Positions 52,593-60,926 of a stretch of 64,000 bases of DNA are shown here, one piece after another (position 1 is the stretch's first letter; every line of letters begins with the position of its first letter). The DNA is from Phenylobacterium haematophilum (GTDB lineage Bacteria > Pseudomonadota > Alphaproteobacteria > Caulobacterales > Caulobacteraceae): positions 1 through 64,000 of the forward strand of contig NZ_JACIDK010000004.1 in NCBI RefSeq assembly GCF_014196295.1, written 5' to 3'. A model generated the notes under the pieces. That model was given only the letters and a program-made list of their open reading frames with translations, did not search any database and had not been told where the DNA came from. The position numbers and the translations under genes are program-made.

Positions 52593-54062
52593 CTATGGCC
52601 GGACGAACTTGCGCACGGCCGCGCTCAGCGCCGCGTGGTTGCCGGGGTCGGTGAACACCGAGTGGCCGCCGTCGAAATAGGCCGCGGTCAGCCGCTCGCC
52701 CGGCACGCCGGCCTGGTCGAGGGCGTAGCGCGCGCCATAGGGCGGCGTGGTGACGTCGAAATAGCCGGCGGCCCAGAACAGCCGCATCTTCGGGCTGGCC
52801 TGCATCGCCTTGCCGAGCAGGCCGTTGACGTCGGCCATGCCCTGGTGGTCCCAGGCCGAATTCACGTCGAGGTTCAGCGAATTGTAGGTCTCGGCGGTGC
52901 GGAACTTCAGGGTGTCCTTGTAGTAGGACTCCAGCGCGCTCATGCCCTTGGCGATCTTCAGCGCCCCCGTCGGCGCCGGCCCCGGCGCGCGCGGCGCGGC
53001 GTAGTTCATGCCCGGATCGTCATAGGGCGGCTGCTTGGCCGGCGCGTCGAGCCGCGCCGTCGCCCGCCCGTCCAACTGGCCGGTGCGCAGCCCCTGGTCC
53101 TTGAGCAGGTTGAATATGAAGTCCTCACGGCTCAGCCGCAGATCCTTGGCGAGGATGAACTCGGCCGGCAGCCCTATCAGCGCCGACATCTTCTCGGCCA
53201 CGGCGCGCTTCTCGGCCGCCGGCAGACTCGCGCCCTTGATCAGGGCGGTGACATAGGCCGTGCGGGCGAACTCGACCGCCTCGTCGTGCACCTGCTGCAC
53301 GCTTCGCCCGGCCCGGTCGACCTTGCCGTGATGCCAGGCCGTGGTCGCGAAGGTCGGCAGGGTGGTCACGAACGGCATCTCGCGCCCGGGCGGATAGCCG
53401 ACCAGCGCGAACAGCAGCACCCCGTCGAGCTTGAGGTCCGCCCCGATGTCGGCGACCAGCGCCGCGCGGGTGGTGCCATAGCTCTGGCCGAGCATGTAGC
53501 GCGGCGAGGCCTCGCGGCCGTTGGCCTTCAGCCACTGGGCCATCACCGTCTTGACCGAGGCGGCGTCGCCGTCCCGGCTCCAGAACCGCTTGCCGTCGAC
53601 GCCGGGCAGCGCGCGGCTGTAGCCGGTGCCGATCGGGTCGATGAACACCAGGTCGACCGCGTCGAGGATGCTGTCGGGGTTGTCGACCATCAGTTGGTTG
53701 GGGCCGTCCTCGGTGCGCTTCTTGGGCCCGAACGCCCCGAAGTGCAGCGGCGTGGTCGAGGCCCCCGGCCCGCCGTTGAACAGGAACAGCACCGGCCGCT
53801 CGGCGGCCGCGACGCCCTCGCGGACATAGGCGGTGGTCACCAGCGATCCGGTTTGCGCGCCGGCCGAGTCGGTCAGCAGGGTCTCGGCGACAATGGCCTT
53901 GTAGGCGACCTTCTGGCCGTTGAAGGTCCCGACATGCTTGGTCACGGCGACGACCGGCGCGCGGGCGGCGCTCGCGGCCGCCGGCTCGGCGTAAGCGGTT
54001 CCGCCGACGCTGATCGCGGTCAGACAGGCTCCCAAGAACATGGCCCGCAGGCTGGCGCGCAT
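52593..54062 (-). CDS. S10-family serine carboxypeptidase-like protein
   Basis: A 489-residue exported protein. The signal peptide ends GGTAYAE. It has the S10 pattern HVGTFNGQKVAYKAIVAET, RPVLFLFNGGPGASTTPLH (oxyanion loop), DLVFIDPIGTGYSRA and KANGREASPRYMLGQSYGTT. The nucleophile is Ser194 in GQSYG, where most have GESYG. The catalytic His is in AAYFDGGHSVFTDPG. Likely removes C-terminal residues from peptides in the periplasm. GGGGGAA lies before ATG 54062. It is divergent from a paralogue at 54398. Confidence 0.92.
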   Translation of the reverse strand: MRASLRAMFLGACLTAISVGGTAYAEPAAASAARAPVVAVTKHVGTFNGQKVAYKAIVAETLLTDSAGAQTGSLVTTAYVREGVAAAERPVLFLFNGGPGASTTPLHFGAFGPKKRTEDGPNQLMVDNPDSILDAVDLVFIDPIGTGYSRALPGVDGKRFWSRDGDAASVKTVMAQWLKANGREASPRYMLGQSYGTTRAALVADIGADLKLDGVLLFALVGYPPGREMPFVTTLPTFATTAWHHGKVDRAGRSVQQVHDEAVEFARTAYVTALIKGASLPAAEKRAVAEKMSALIGLPAEFILAKDLRLSREDFIFNLLKDQGLRTGQLDGRATARLDAPAKQPPYDDPGMNYAAPRAPGPAPTGALKIAKGMSALESYYKDTLKFRTAETYNSLNLDVNSAWDHQGMADVNGLLGKAMQASPKMRLFWAAGYFDVTTPPYGARYALDQAGVPGERLTAAYFDGGHSVFTDPGNHAALSAAVRKFVRP

Positions 54063-54397
54063 ATCCGTTCCCCCGGTGATCTCGACATAGGATAGCCGTA
54101 TCGCGCAGAATATCTTTTCGAACTGTCGGGCCCGGCCCCTTGGCCGCACATAGGCTAGTCAGGTTCCTGCAAGTGCGCCGAATAGCTTATGCCGCCGCGC
54201 CGATAGCTGCCGAAAGCGAAACTGGGCCTTGGATAGCTTGATTGCCGAGCGCCTCCAGGTCGCATGGACCATGCGCGGCCAACCTCGGCCGCTGCATAAA
54301 GCCCCCGCCCCGGCCGGACGCTTGCCTGAACATCGGCAAGATAATGCGACGCCCGCCGCCTAACCTGCCGGTAGACTCGCCATCGGAGCCCGTCAAA
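54063..54397. promoter_or_regulatory. Divergent promoter region between two S10 genes with ATAGCT repeats
   Basis: A 335-base gap with no gene. ATAGCT occurs at 54182, 54203 and 54233 (spacings 21 and 30 bp, near whole turns), each followed within a few bases by GCCG. A GATAAT at 54340-54345 could be a -10 for the plus-strand gene. If ATG 54344 is the true start, that gene reaches into this gap. Confidence 0.35.
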
Positions 54398-55885
54398 GTG
54401 CCGTTGAAGCCCGCAGCCCTCGCCCTCCTCCTCCTCTGCGCCGGCGCCCCGCAGGCCTACGCTCAGGCCGCCCCCGCCCCGGCTGCCGCCGCCGCCGCCG
54501 AGAGCTTCGTCACCCGTCACACCGGGACCTTCAACGGCCAGAAGGTGAAGTACGTCGCCACCGTCGGTGAGACGGCGCTGCGCAACGCCGCGGGCGAGCC
54601 GACGATCCGCTTCGTGACCACCTCCTATGTCCGCGAAGGCTTGAAGGACAAGGCCTCGCGGCCGGTGATCTTCCTGTTCAACGGCGGCCCCAGCTCGGCC
54701 TCGGCCTGGCTGCACATGGGCGCCTTCGGGCCGCGCCGGATCTCCCCGCCGCAGGACGTGACCGCCGAAGTTCCCAAGCCCTACAAGGTCGTGGACAACG
54801 CCTACTCGCTGCTCGACGTCGCCGATCTGGTGTTCGTCGACCCGGCCGAGACCGGCTTCACCCGCGTCCAGTCGGCCGGCAAGCGCGCCGACTTCTACCA
54901 GGTCGACGGCGACGCCAAGTCGGTTTCGGGCTTCGTCGAGGCCTGGCTCAAGGCCAACGGCCGCGAAGCCTCGCCGAAGTACGTGCTGGGCGAGAGCTAC
55001 GGCACGATCCGCGCCGCGGTGATGGCCGGCCAGCTTGCCAAGACCACCCCGCTCGACGGCGTGATCCTGATGGGCCAGGCGGTAAATATGATCGAGACCA
55101 GCCAGCGTCCCGGCAACGCCGTCTCGTTCGCGACCAACATCACCGCCCTGGCCGCCGTCGCCGCCTATCACGGCCGCGCCGACACCGGCGGCAAGACCAT
55201 TCCGACCTTCGTCGATGAGGCCTATGCCTTTGGAATGAATGAATATCTCCCGGCGCTCGTGAAGGGCCAGGACCTGCCGGACGCCGAGCGCCAGGCCATC
55301 GCCCGCAAGCTCCAGGCCTTCACCGGCATCGGCGCCGACTACTACCTGACCCACGACCTGATCATCTCCAAGGTCGACTTCGTCAGCGAGCTGCTCAAGG
55401 ACAAGGGCCAGGTGCTGGGCATGTACGACGCCCGCTACGCCGGCCCCGCCCCCGCCCCCGGGGCGCGTCCGGCCGACCCGTTCGGCAAAGTCTCCGACAT
55501 GGTCAAGCCCAGCCTCGACGCCTACATGGCCGACCAACTCAAGGTGACCTGGCCGATGGCCGAGTACCGCTCCTTCGCGCCCGACACGCTCGGCTGGGGC
55601 TGGTCGCCGACCAGCGGCATCGGCGGTCCGTTCAACGACTTTGATTATCAAGCCAATTTCGGCTTGGCGCTGAAGGCCAAGCCGACCTTCCGGCTGATGA
55701 TCGGCACCGGCTACTACGACACCACGACCACCATCGGTCCGGCCCGCTATCTCAAGGCCCACGGCGCCCTGCCGGCCGACCGCGTGGTGCTGCACGACTA
55801 CGAAGGCGGCCACATGGCCTATACCAACGAGGACGCGCTCAAGGCGTTCAGCAACGACGTGCGGGCGTTCGTGACGGGGCGCTAA
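54398..55885 (+). CDS. S10-family serine carboxypeptidase-like protein (paralogue)
   Basis: A 495-residue exported protein. GTG 54398 with GGAG nine bases upstream gives a clean signal peptide (LKPAALALLLLCAGAPQAYA); ATG 54344 is the longer option. Core motifs: HTGTFNGQKVKYVATVGETA, VIFLFNGGPSSASAWLHMGA, DLVFVDPAETGFTRV and YVLGESYGTIRAAVMAG, with Ser200 as nucleophile. The Asp region is TFRLMIGTGYYDTTTTIGPA and the His lies in DYEGGHMAYTNED. It has the normal GESYG, unlike the divergent paralogue. Probably acts on peptides or acylated small molecules in the periplasm. The stop is inside a strong hairpin. Confidence 0.92.
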   Translation: MPLKPAALALLLLCAGAPQAYAQAAPAPAAAAAAESFVTRHTGTFNGQKVKYVATVGETALRNAAGEPTIRFVTTSYVREGLKDKASRPVIFLFNGGPSSASAWLHMGAFGPRRISPPQDVTAEVPKPYKVVDNAYSLLDVADLVFVDPAETGFTRVQSAGKRADFYQVDGDAKSVSGFVEAWLKANGREASPKYVLGESYGTIRAAVMAGQLAKTTPLDGVILMGQAVNMIETSQRPGNAVSFATNITALAAVAAYHGRADTGGKTIPTFVDEAYAFGMNEYLPALVKGQDLPDAERQAIARKLQAFTGIGADYYLTHDLIISKVDFVSELLKDKGQVLGMYDARYAGPAPAPGARPADPFGKVSDMVKPSLDAYMADQLKVTWPMAEYRSFAPDTLGWGWSPTSGIGGPFNDFDYQANFGLALKAKPTFRLMIGTGYYDTTTTIGPARYLKAHGALPADRVVLHDYEGGHMAYTNEDALKAFSNDVRAFVTGR

Positions 55886-55895
55886 GCGCCCCGTC
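55873..55895. terminator. Two-way hairpin between convergent S10 and M61 genes
   Basis: GACGGGGCGCT (55873-55883) and AGCGCCCCGTC (55885-55895) are perfect complements around a single central base. The TAA stop of the S10 gene is at the tip. In practice 9-10 pairs would form with a small loop. It lacks a T-run but is very stable and ends 6 bases before the M61-like gene's stop. Confidence 0.6.
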
Positions 55896-55900
55896 CTGCG

Positions 55901-57589
55901 TCACCGTCCGCAGGCGGTGTCCGGCACCCCGGGCACGCGCTTCCACTGATAGATCTCGACCTCTTCGGCCCGCGGCAAGTAGCTGATCGGGAAGGACTTT
56001 CTGTCGCGGGTCACCTGCAGGGTCAGCTGCAGCTGCGGATCGCCCTGCAGGGCGTCCAGCGCCTGGCCGTAGGTCACCACGTCGCCGTCGCGCAGGCCGG
56101 CCTCGGCCGCCTCGCTGCCCGGCTGCAGGTCGCGGATCGTCTTGACGTCGCCGACCAGGGACTTGGGCTCGAAGCCCAGTTCGAAGCGGCGGACCTTGCC
56201 GGTCGTACGCGTGAAGCAGGGCCCGAAGCCGTCGGACTCCGGCAGCATCAGCCCGCCCGCCAGCATCGCCGCGTGGGTCTTGGCCCCGGCCGCGCCGAGT
56301 TCCTCGTCCAGCAGCGCCAGCCAATCGGCCTCACCCGTGGTCTGGCCGCGGCGCTCGCGCTCGACCATCTCGATCACCAGGTCGTCCACCGAGCGCTTGC
56401 CGCCCGAAGCCTTGCGGATCTGGCCGTCCAGCACCGCGAAGTACATCGCGCCCCGATCATAGGGCAGCACGCGGACGCGGGTGTCCTCCCAGAAGCGCGG
56501 GGCGATCTGGTCGTTGGGGGTGTCGTTCAGCGGGTTGGAGTAGTATCGCCGCGCCGTCTCGTTGATGTCGGCCAGATAGTCGTCTGGCGTGATCAGGCCC
56601 GCGCGCAGCGGCAGAAGCGCTTGATAGAAAACGGCGTTTCCTTCGCCGAACCACTGCCCCGGCCCGTCCACCGCCGTCCACGTGTGGATCATCTCGTGGG
56701 CCAGGGTGCCCTTCAGCGCCTCGCCCGAGCCGGTCTTGCCATAGGTGGTCAGGAACGAGTTGGTCAGCGCCGCCCCGCCCCCGGCGTTGATCGGGTTGTA
56801 GCGCAGGAACACCCGATACGGCGGCTCGCTGGGATCGCGGAAGAACTTGATCATCCAGCTGTGCAGCTGCTGGGTCCAGTCCATGACCGGCCCCGGCTCG
56901 AACGGCGGGGTCCCCAGCCAGACGGCCGAGAAGCCGCCCTTGGGGACCTGCGGATAGCGGTGCATCGGCCCGGCCATGAACACCGTCGACATCAGCCGCC
57001 CGGCCGGCCCGACGCCCAGCGAGACGTCGCCGTCGCCATAGCTCGAGGTCGCGGCCGATCCCGGCAGCTTCGACAGGTCCCAGCGCAGGCTGACGTCGTA
57101 GGGCTGCTGGCCCGCGGGGATCAGGATGAAGGTGTTGCCGACGCCCGACAGCCCGCCGCCCTCGGTGCGCAGCTGGTAGGGCGGCCCCGCCCCGCGCTTG
57201 GGCGGAGTGTTGTCGATCGGCGCGCGATAGCTGACCGTCAGGTCGCCCTTCACAGCGCGGCCCGGGATCCAGTGACGCGCATAGGCCATGGCGACCGGAT
57301 CGTCCTTGAAGGTCAGCGGCACTTCGCCGGCGGCGTCGCGCGCGCGCAGGTCCTGCAGGGTCGTAGCCACGGTGGCGGTGTTGGCGATCACCACCGGCAA
57401 GGTCAGCAGCGGCTGGCCGGCGGCGGCGTCCACGCCCGAGAGCTTCAGGGTGACGTCCAGGTGGCCCTGCTCGGCGTCGGCGGCCAGCGGTCCCGGGGTC
57501 AGCGTCACCTCGAAGCGCTGCTGCGCCTGGGCCATCGTGGCGAGGCTCACTGAAGCGAGCAGCGCGGCGGCGAACAAGCCCTTACGCAT
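55901..57589 (-). CDS. M61-like metallopeptidase with a PDZ-like domain
   Basis: A 562-residue exported protein. The signal peptide ends MAQAQQR. The zinc site is GTLAHEMIHTWTAV (HExxH), with the third ligand in WFGEGNAVFY. This is the M61 glycyl-aminopeptidase layout. An N-terminal beta domain precedes it (about 25-180), and a C-terminal PDZ-like domain follows (IRDLQPGSEAAEAGLRDGDV). It should trim peptides in the periplasm. ATG 57589 overlaps the upstream cyclodeaminase-family gene as TGATG, so it is the last gene of the TonB-receptor operon. Confidence 0.9.
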   Translation of the reverse strand: MRKGLFAAALLASVSLATMAQAQQRFEVTLTPGPLAADAEQGHLDVTLKLSGVDAAAGQPLLTLPVVIANTATVATTLQDLRARDAAGEVPLTFKDDPVAMAYARHWIPGRAVKGDLTVSYRAPIDNTPPKRGAGPPYQLRTEGGGLSGVGNTFILIPAGQQPYDVSLRWDLSKLPGSAATSSYGDGDVSLGVGPAGRLMSTVFMAGPMHRYPQVPKGGFSAVWLGTPPFEPGPVMDWTQQLHSWMIKFFRDPSEPPYRVFLRYNPINAGGGAALTNSFLTTYGKTGSGEALKGTLAHEMIHTWTAVDGPGQWFGEGNAVFYQALLPLRAGLITPDDYLADINETARRYYSNPLNDTPNDQIAPRFWEDTRVRVLPYDRGAMYFAVLDGQIRKASGGKRSVDDLVIEMVERERRGQTTGEADWLALLDEELGAAGAKTHAAMLAGGLMLPESDGFGPCFTRTTGKVRRFELGFEPKSLVGDVKTIRDLQPGSEAAEAGLRDGDVVTYGQALDALQGDPQLQLTLQVTRDRKSFPISYLPRAEEVEIYQWKRVPGVPDTACGR

Positions 57590-58539
57590 CAAGCTGTCTC
57601 CGAAGTCTTGTAAAGCGCCCAGGCGCTGGCGAGGTCCTGCACCACGTGGCCAAGCGACTTGTAGATCGTCACCTGGAACGGGTTCTGGCGGCCCTCGATC
57701 TGGCCGGCGAACACCTGGCCGATCTCGCCGACCACGTGGCTCTCGTCGATCAGGCCGGCCTCCTTGGCCTTCAGATATTCCGCGCCCTGGGCCAGCACCC
57801 CGTCGCGGCTGTCGGCGATGAAGCGGGCGCGGACCACCAGCTCGTCGTCGATCTCCACAGGCCCGGCATAGCTCGAGCCCACGACGTTCACGTGCGTCCC
57901 CGGCGCCACCCAGGCGCCCTTGAGGATCGGCTCCTTCGCGGCGCTGACCGTGCAGATGATCTCAGCTTCCGCGACCGCGTCCTTGGCTTCGGCGAAGGCC
58001 GTCCCTGGGACGCCCAGCTCCTCGCCGATGCTCGCGGCGAACGCCTGCGCGCGGTCCAGCGAGCGGCCCCAGACGGTGATCTGTTCCAGCGGCCGCACCT
58101 TGGCGATCGCCCGGGCGTGGGTCGCGGCCTGCTCGCCATAGCCCAGCAGCGCCAGGCGGCGCGCCTCGGGACGGGCCAGGGCGTCGGTGGCTGCGGCGCT
58201 GGCCGCGGCGGTGCGGATCGCCGTCACCTCGCCGGCGTGGACCACGCAGGCCGGCGCGCCAGTTTCCGGATCGAACAGCACGATCAGCCCCTGGTGCGAC
58301 TGGCGGCCATTGGCGAAGTTCTCGGGATAGACGCTGATCACCTTGGCCCCGAACGGCGCGTCGGCGCCCATCGCGCCAGGCATCAGGCCGAACATCCGAC
58401 CCTCGGCCAGCGGGATGATCGAGCGCAGCAGCTGGCGCGTCTGGCCGGTCGAGAACGCGATCATCGCCTCGCGCACGATCGGGATAGCGAGCTCGTAGGT
58501 CAGCCGCTGGGCGACTTCCTCGCGGTCGATGATCCGCAT
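57589..58539 (-). CDS. Ornithine cyclodeaminase/mu-crystallin family protein (copy 1)
   Basis: A 316-residue NAD(P)-binding enzyme. Family marks: MPGAMGADAPFGAKVISVYP (substrate lysine), AGEVTAIRTAAASAAATDAL, the Rossmann loop LALLGYGEQAATHA, and VNVVGSSYAGPVEIDDEL. Members deaminate ornithine to proline, reduce cyclic imines such as pyrroline-2-carboxylate, or act as amino-acid dehydrogenases; sequence alone does not choose. It is joined by overlaps to the permease upstream and to the M61 gene downstream. A second copy lies on the far side of the permease. Confidence 0.92.
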   Translation of the reverse strand: MRIIDREEVAQRLTYELAIPIVREAMIAFSTGQTRQLLRSIIPLAEGRMFGLMPGAMGADAPFGAKVISVYPENFANGRQSHQGLIVLFDPETGAPACVVHAGEVTAIRTAAASAAATDALARPEARRLALLGYGEQAATHARAIAKVRPLEQITVWGRSLDRAQAFAASIGEELGVPGTAFAEAKDAVAEAEIICTVSAAKEPILKGAWVAPGTHVNVVGSSYAGPVEIDDELVVRARFIADSRDGVLAQGAEYLKAKEAGLIDESHVVGEIGQVFAGQIEGRQNPFQVTIYKSLGHVVQDLASAWALYKTSETA

Positions 58540-59846
58540 CAGGCCGCCGCCGCCCGTTGGCGTCCCGACACCGCATAGTAGGCGACGCCGATCGCCGCCC
58601 AGACCGCCAGCGCCGCATAGGGCGTCCAGTCGGCCGAGAAGCCCAGCACCGCCACCACGAGCGAGGCCACGCAGCCGGCATAGGCCCAGCCGACCGTCGC
58701 GCCCTTGGACAGCTTGAAGCGCGCGCCATCGTAGATCTCGGGATGCTTGCGCACCACCACGGTCGCGGCGATGCAGGTCGCGGCGTACTTGAGCAGCGTC
58801 GGGATATTCACCGCCAGGAACAGGCTGGTCAGGTTCATCGGCGCCAGCAGGCCCAGGCACGTGGCGCCCAGGATCGTCGCCAGGGCGAAGTGGGGGGTGC
58901 CGTGCTTCTCGTGCACCTTGGCCAGCGCGGCCGGCAGCATGCCCTCGCGGGCCATGGCGAACAGGCTGCGCGAGAAGCCGAGGTAGAGCGAGTTGATCGA
59001 CTTGGCGATGGCGATGACTGCGGCGCAGACGATCAGCGGCTTGGCGACCGGGCCCATGAACGGGGTCGCCGCGTCGAGCAGCGGGGTCTCGCTTTTGGCC
59101 AGCGCCTCGGGGCCGATGACGCCCATCGCGACCGCCCCGACCATCAGGTAGAGCACGACCGCCGTCAGGATCGACAGGCCGATGCCGAGCGGGATGGTCT
59201 TCTTGCTGTCCTTGACCTCGTCGCCGATCTCGGTCGCCGCCTCGATGCCGAAGAAGAGGCCGATCAGCAGCGGGATGGCCGCCAGCATCCCCGCCGTGCC
59301 GTTGGGCAGGAACGGCTCGAACTGCGTGGCCTGCACGTGCGGCGCGCCCCAGGCGGAAAAGACGATGAACAGCACGACCAGCGCGCCCATCAGGATCACC
59401 TGCAGCCGCGCGGCCAGCCCGACGCCGAAGTAGTTGGCCAGAAAGAAGATCACGAAGGCCGCCAGCATGGTCGGCTTGGTCGGAAGCGGGATGACCATCG
59501 AAAGGTAGCGGACCATGACCAGGGCCAGGATCAGCATCGCCCCGACGTTGGACACGATCCGCATCCAGGCGATCAGGTAGCCGACGAACGGATGCACGAA
59601 CCGCCGCGACCACTCGAACGACGCGCCCGAGGTCGGCAGCGCCGAGCCCATGAAGGCGTAGGTCATGGCGATGACGAACATCGGGACGGCGGCGACGACG
59701 ACCGCCAGCAGCATGCCCGGCCCGGCCAGCGCCGTCGCCGGCGCGATGACCGAGAAGATGGCGACGCCGACGGCGGTGCCGAGGCCGAGGGCGACCACTG
59801 CCCACAAGTCGACGCCCTTGTGCATGCGGGCGGTCTGATCGGTCAT
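58539..59846 (-). CDS. APC-superfamily amino-acid permease
   Basis: A 435-residue inner-membrane transporter with about twelve helices. The TM1 signature is LWAVVALGLGTAVGVAIFSV, then GSALPTSGASFEWSRRFVHP and GIEAATEIGDEVKDSKKTIP (TM6 region), all APC-type. Cytoplasmic loops include RARFKLS-like basic stretches. It is placed between two cyclodeaminase-family genes with 4-base overlaps on both sides, so it probably imports the amino or imino acid those enzymes use. Confidence 0.93.
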   Translation of the reverse strand: MTDQTARMHKGVDLWAVVALGLGTAVGVAIFSVIAPATALAGPGMLLAVVVAAVPMFVIAMTYAFMGSALPTSGASFEWSRRFVHPFVGYLIAWMRIVSNVGAMLILALVMVRYLSMVIPLPTKPTMLAAFVIFFLANYFGVGLAARLQVILMGALVVLFIVFSAWGAPHVQATQFEPFLPNGTAGMLAAIPLLIGLFFGIEAATEIGDEVKDSKKTIPLGIGLSILTAVVLYLMVGAVAMGVIGPEALAKSETPLLDAATPFMGPVAKPLIVCAAVIAIAKSINSLYLGFSRSLFAMAREGMLPAALAKVHEKHGTPHFALATILGATCLGLLAPMNLTSLFLAVNIPTLLKYAATCIAATVVVRKHPEIYDGARFKLSKGATVGWAYAGCVASLVVAVLGFSADWTPYAALAVWAAIGVAYYAVSGRQRAAAA

Positions 59847-60820
59847 AGGGTCTTCCCGGTAGCGTCTTGGTAGAGCCAGGCCGCCACGGCCAGATCCTGG
59901 GCGGCGTGGCCGAGCGACTTGTAGAGGGTGATATCGTCGGGCGACGTGCGGCCCGGCCGCGCACCGGCCAGCACCTCGCCGATCTCGGCGGCGATGTGGT
60001 CGTCGCCGACCAGCCCCGCGGCCTTGGCGCGCAGGAACTCCCCGCCATGCGCCAGGACGTGTTCGCGATGGTCAACGACGAAGCGGCCGGCGGCGACGAG
60101 GTCGGCGGCGATCTCGGCCTGAGCCGGCCCGCTCGAGCCGACGACGTTGATATGGGTTCCGGTCCCGACCTGGGCCGCCGAAAGGATCGGATCGGCCGCG
60201 GCGGTCACCGTGCAGACGATGTCGGCGCCGGCCAGCGCCTCGTCCATCGGCACGGCGAGCGCCTCGATCCCGGACGTGGCGGCGATGTCTGCGGCCAGCG
60301 CCCGGGCCTGCCCCTCGGCACGGGCCCAGACACGCACCTGGCGCAGGGCGCGAACCTTGGCGATCGCCTGGGCGTGAGCCGCAGCCTGCTTGCCGGCGCC
60401 CAGCAGGGTCAGGACCGCGGCGTCCGACCGGGCCAGGGCGTCGGTCGCCACGGCGCTGGCCGCGGCGGTGCGGATGGCGGTGATCTCTCCCGCGTCGGCC
60501 AAGCAGACCGGCGCGCCGCTCTGCGGATCGAACAGCAGCACCACGCCCTCATGGGCCTTGGCGCCATCGGGACGCTTGAAGACGCTGACCAGCTTGGCCC
60601 CGAACACGCCGTCTGCGGACATCGCCGCCGGCATAATGGCGAAGGTCTTACCCTCGCCCCACGGCACGAAGCTGCGCAGCTGCTGGCGGACCCGCCCGTC
60701 GGAGAGCGCGATCATCGCCTCGCGGACGACCGCGGTCGCCGCCTCATAGCTCAGCCGGGCGCGGACGGCGGCGGCGTCCAGCACGATCAGGTCGCCGAGA
60801 TCATCCTTCGCCAAGCTCAT
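59843..60820 (-). CDS. Ornithine cyclodeaminase/mu-crystallin family protein (copy 2)
   Basis: A 325-residue paralogue of the gene at 57589. It has IMPAAMSADGVFGAKLVSVF (substrate lysine), AGEITAIRTAAASAVATDAL, VLTLLGAGKQAAAHAQ (Rossmann loop of canonical GAGxQA form), and INVVGSSGPAQAEIAADLV. Compared with copy 1 the loop and substrate pocket differ, suggesting different substrates or reaction direction. ATG 60820 lies behind AAGGAC. It is the first cytoplasmic enzyme after the TonB receptor in this operon and overlaps the permease gene. Confidence 0.92.
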   Translation of the reverse strand: MSLAKDDLGDLIVLDAAAVRARLSYEAATAVVREAMIALSDGRVRQQLRSFVPWGEGKTFAIMPAAMSADGVFGAKLVSVFKRPDGAKAHEGVVLLFDPQSGAPVCLADAGEITAIRTAAASAVATDALARSDAAVLTLLGAGKQAAAHAQAIAKVRALRQVRVWARAEGQARALAADIAATSGIEALAVPMDEALAGADIVCTVTAAADPILSAAQVGTGTHINVVGSSGPAQAEIAADLVAAGRFVVDHREHVLAHGGEFLRAKAAGLVGDDHIAAEIGEVLAGARPGRTSPDDITLYKSLGHAAQDLAVAAWLYQDATGKTL

Positions 60821-60926
60821 GTCCTTACGCCCCCCGAAATGCGTGACGGCGCCGGCCCGTGGGTCAGACCGGCGCCGCCTGCCGCGCGCGGACGAGAGTG
60901 ATCCGCGCGACGGTTACAGCGTGTCC

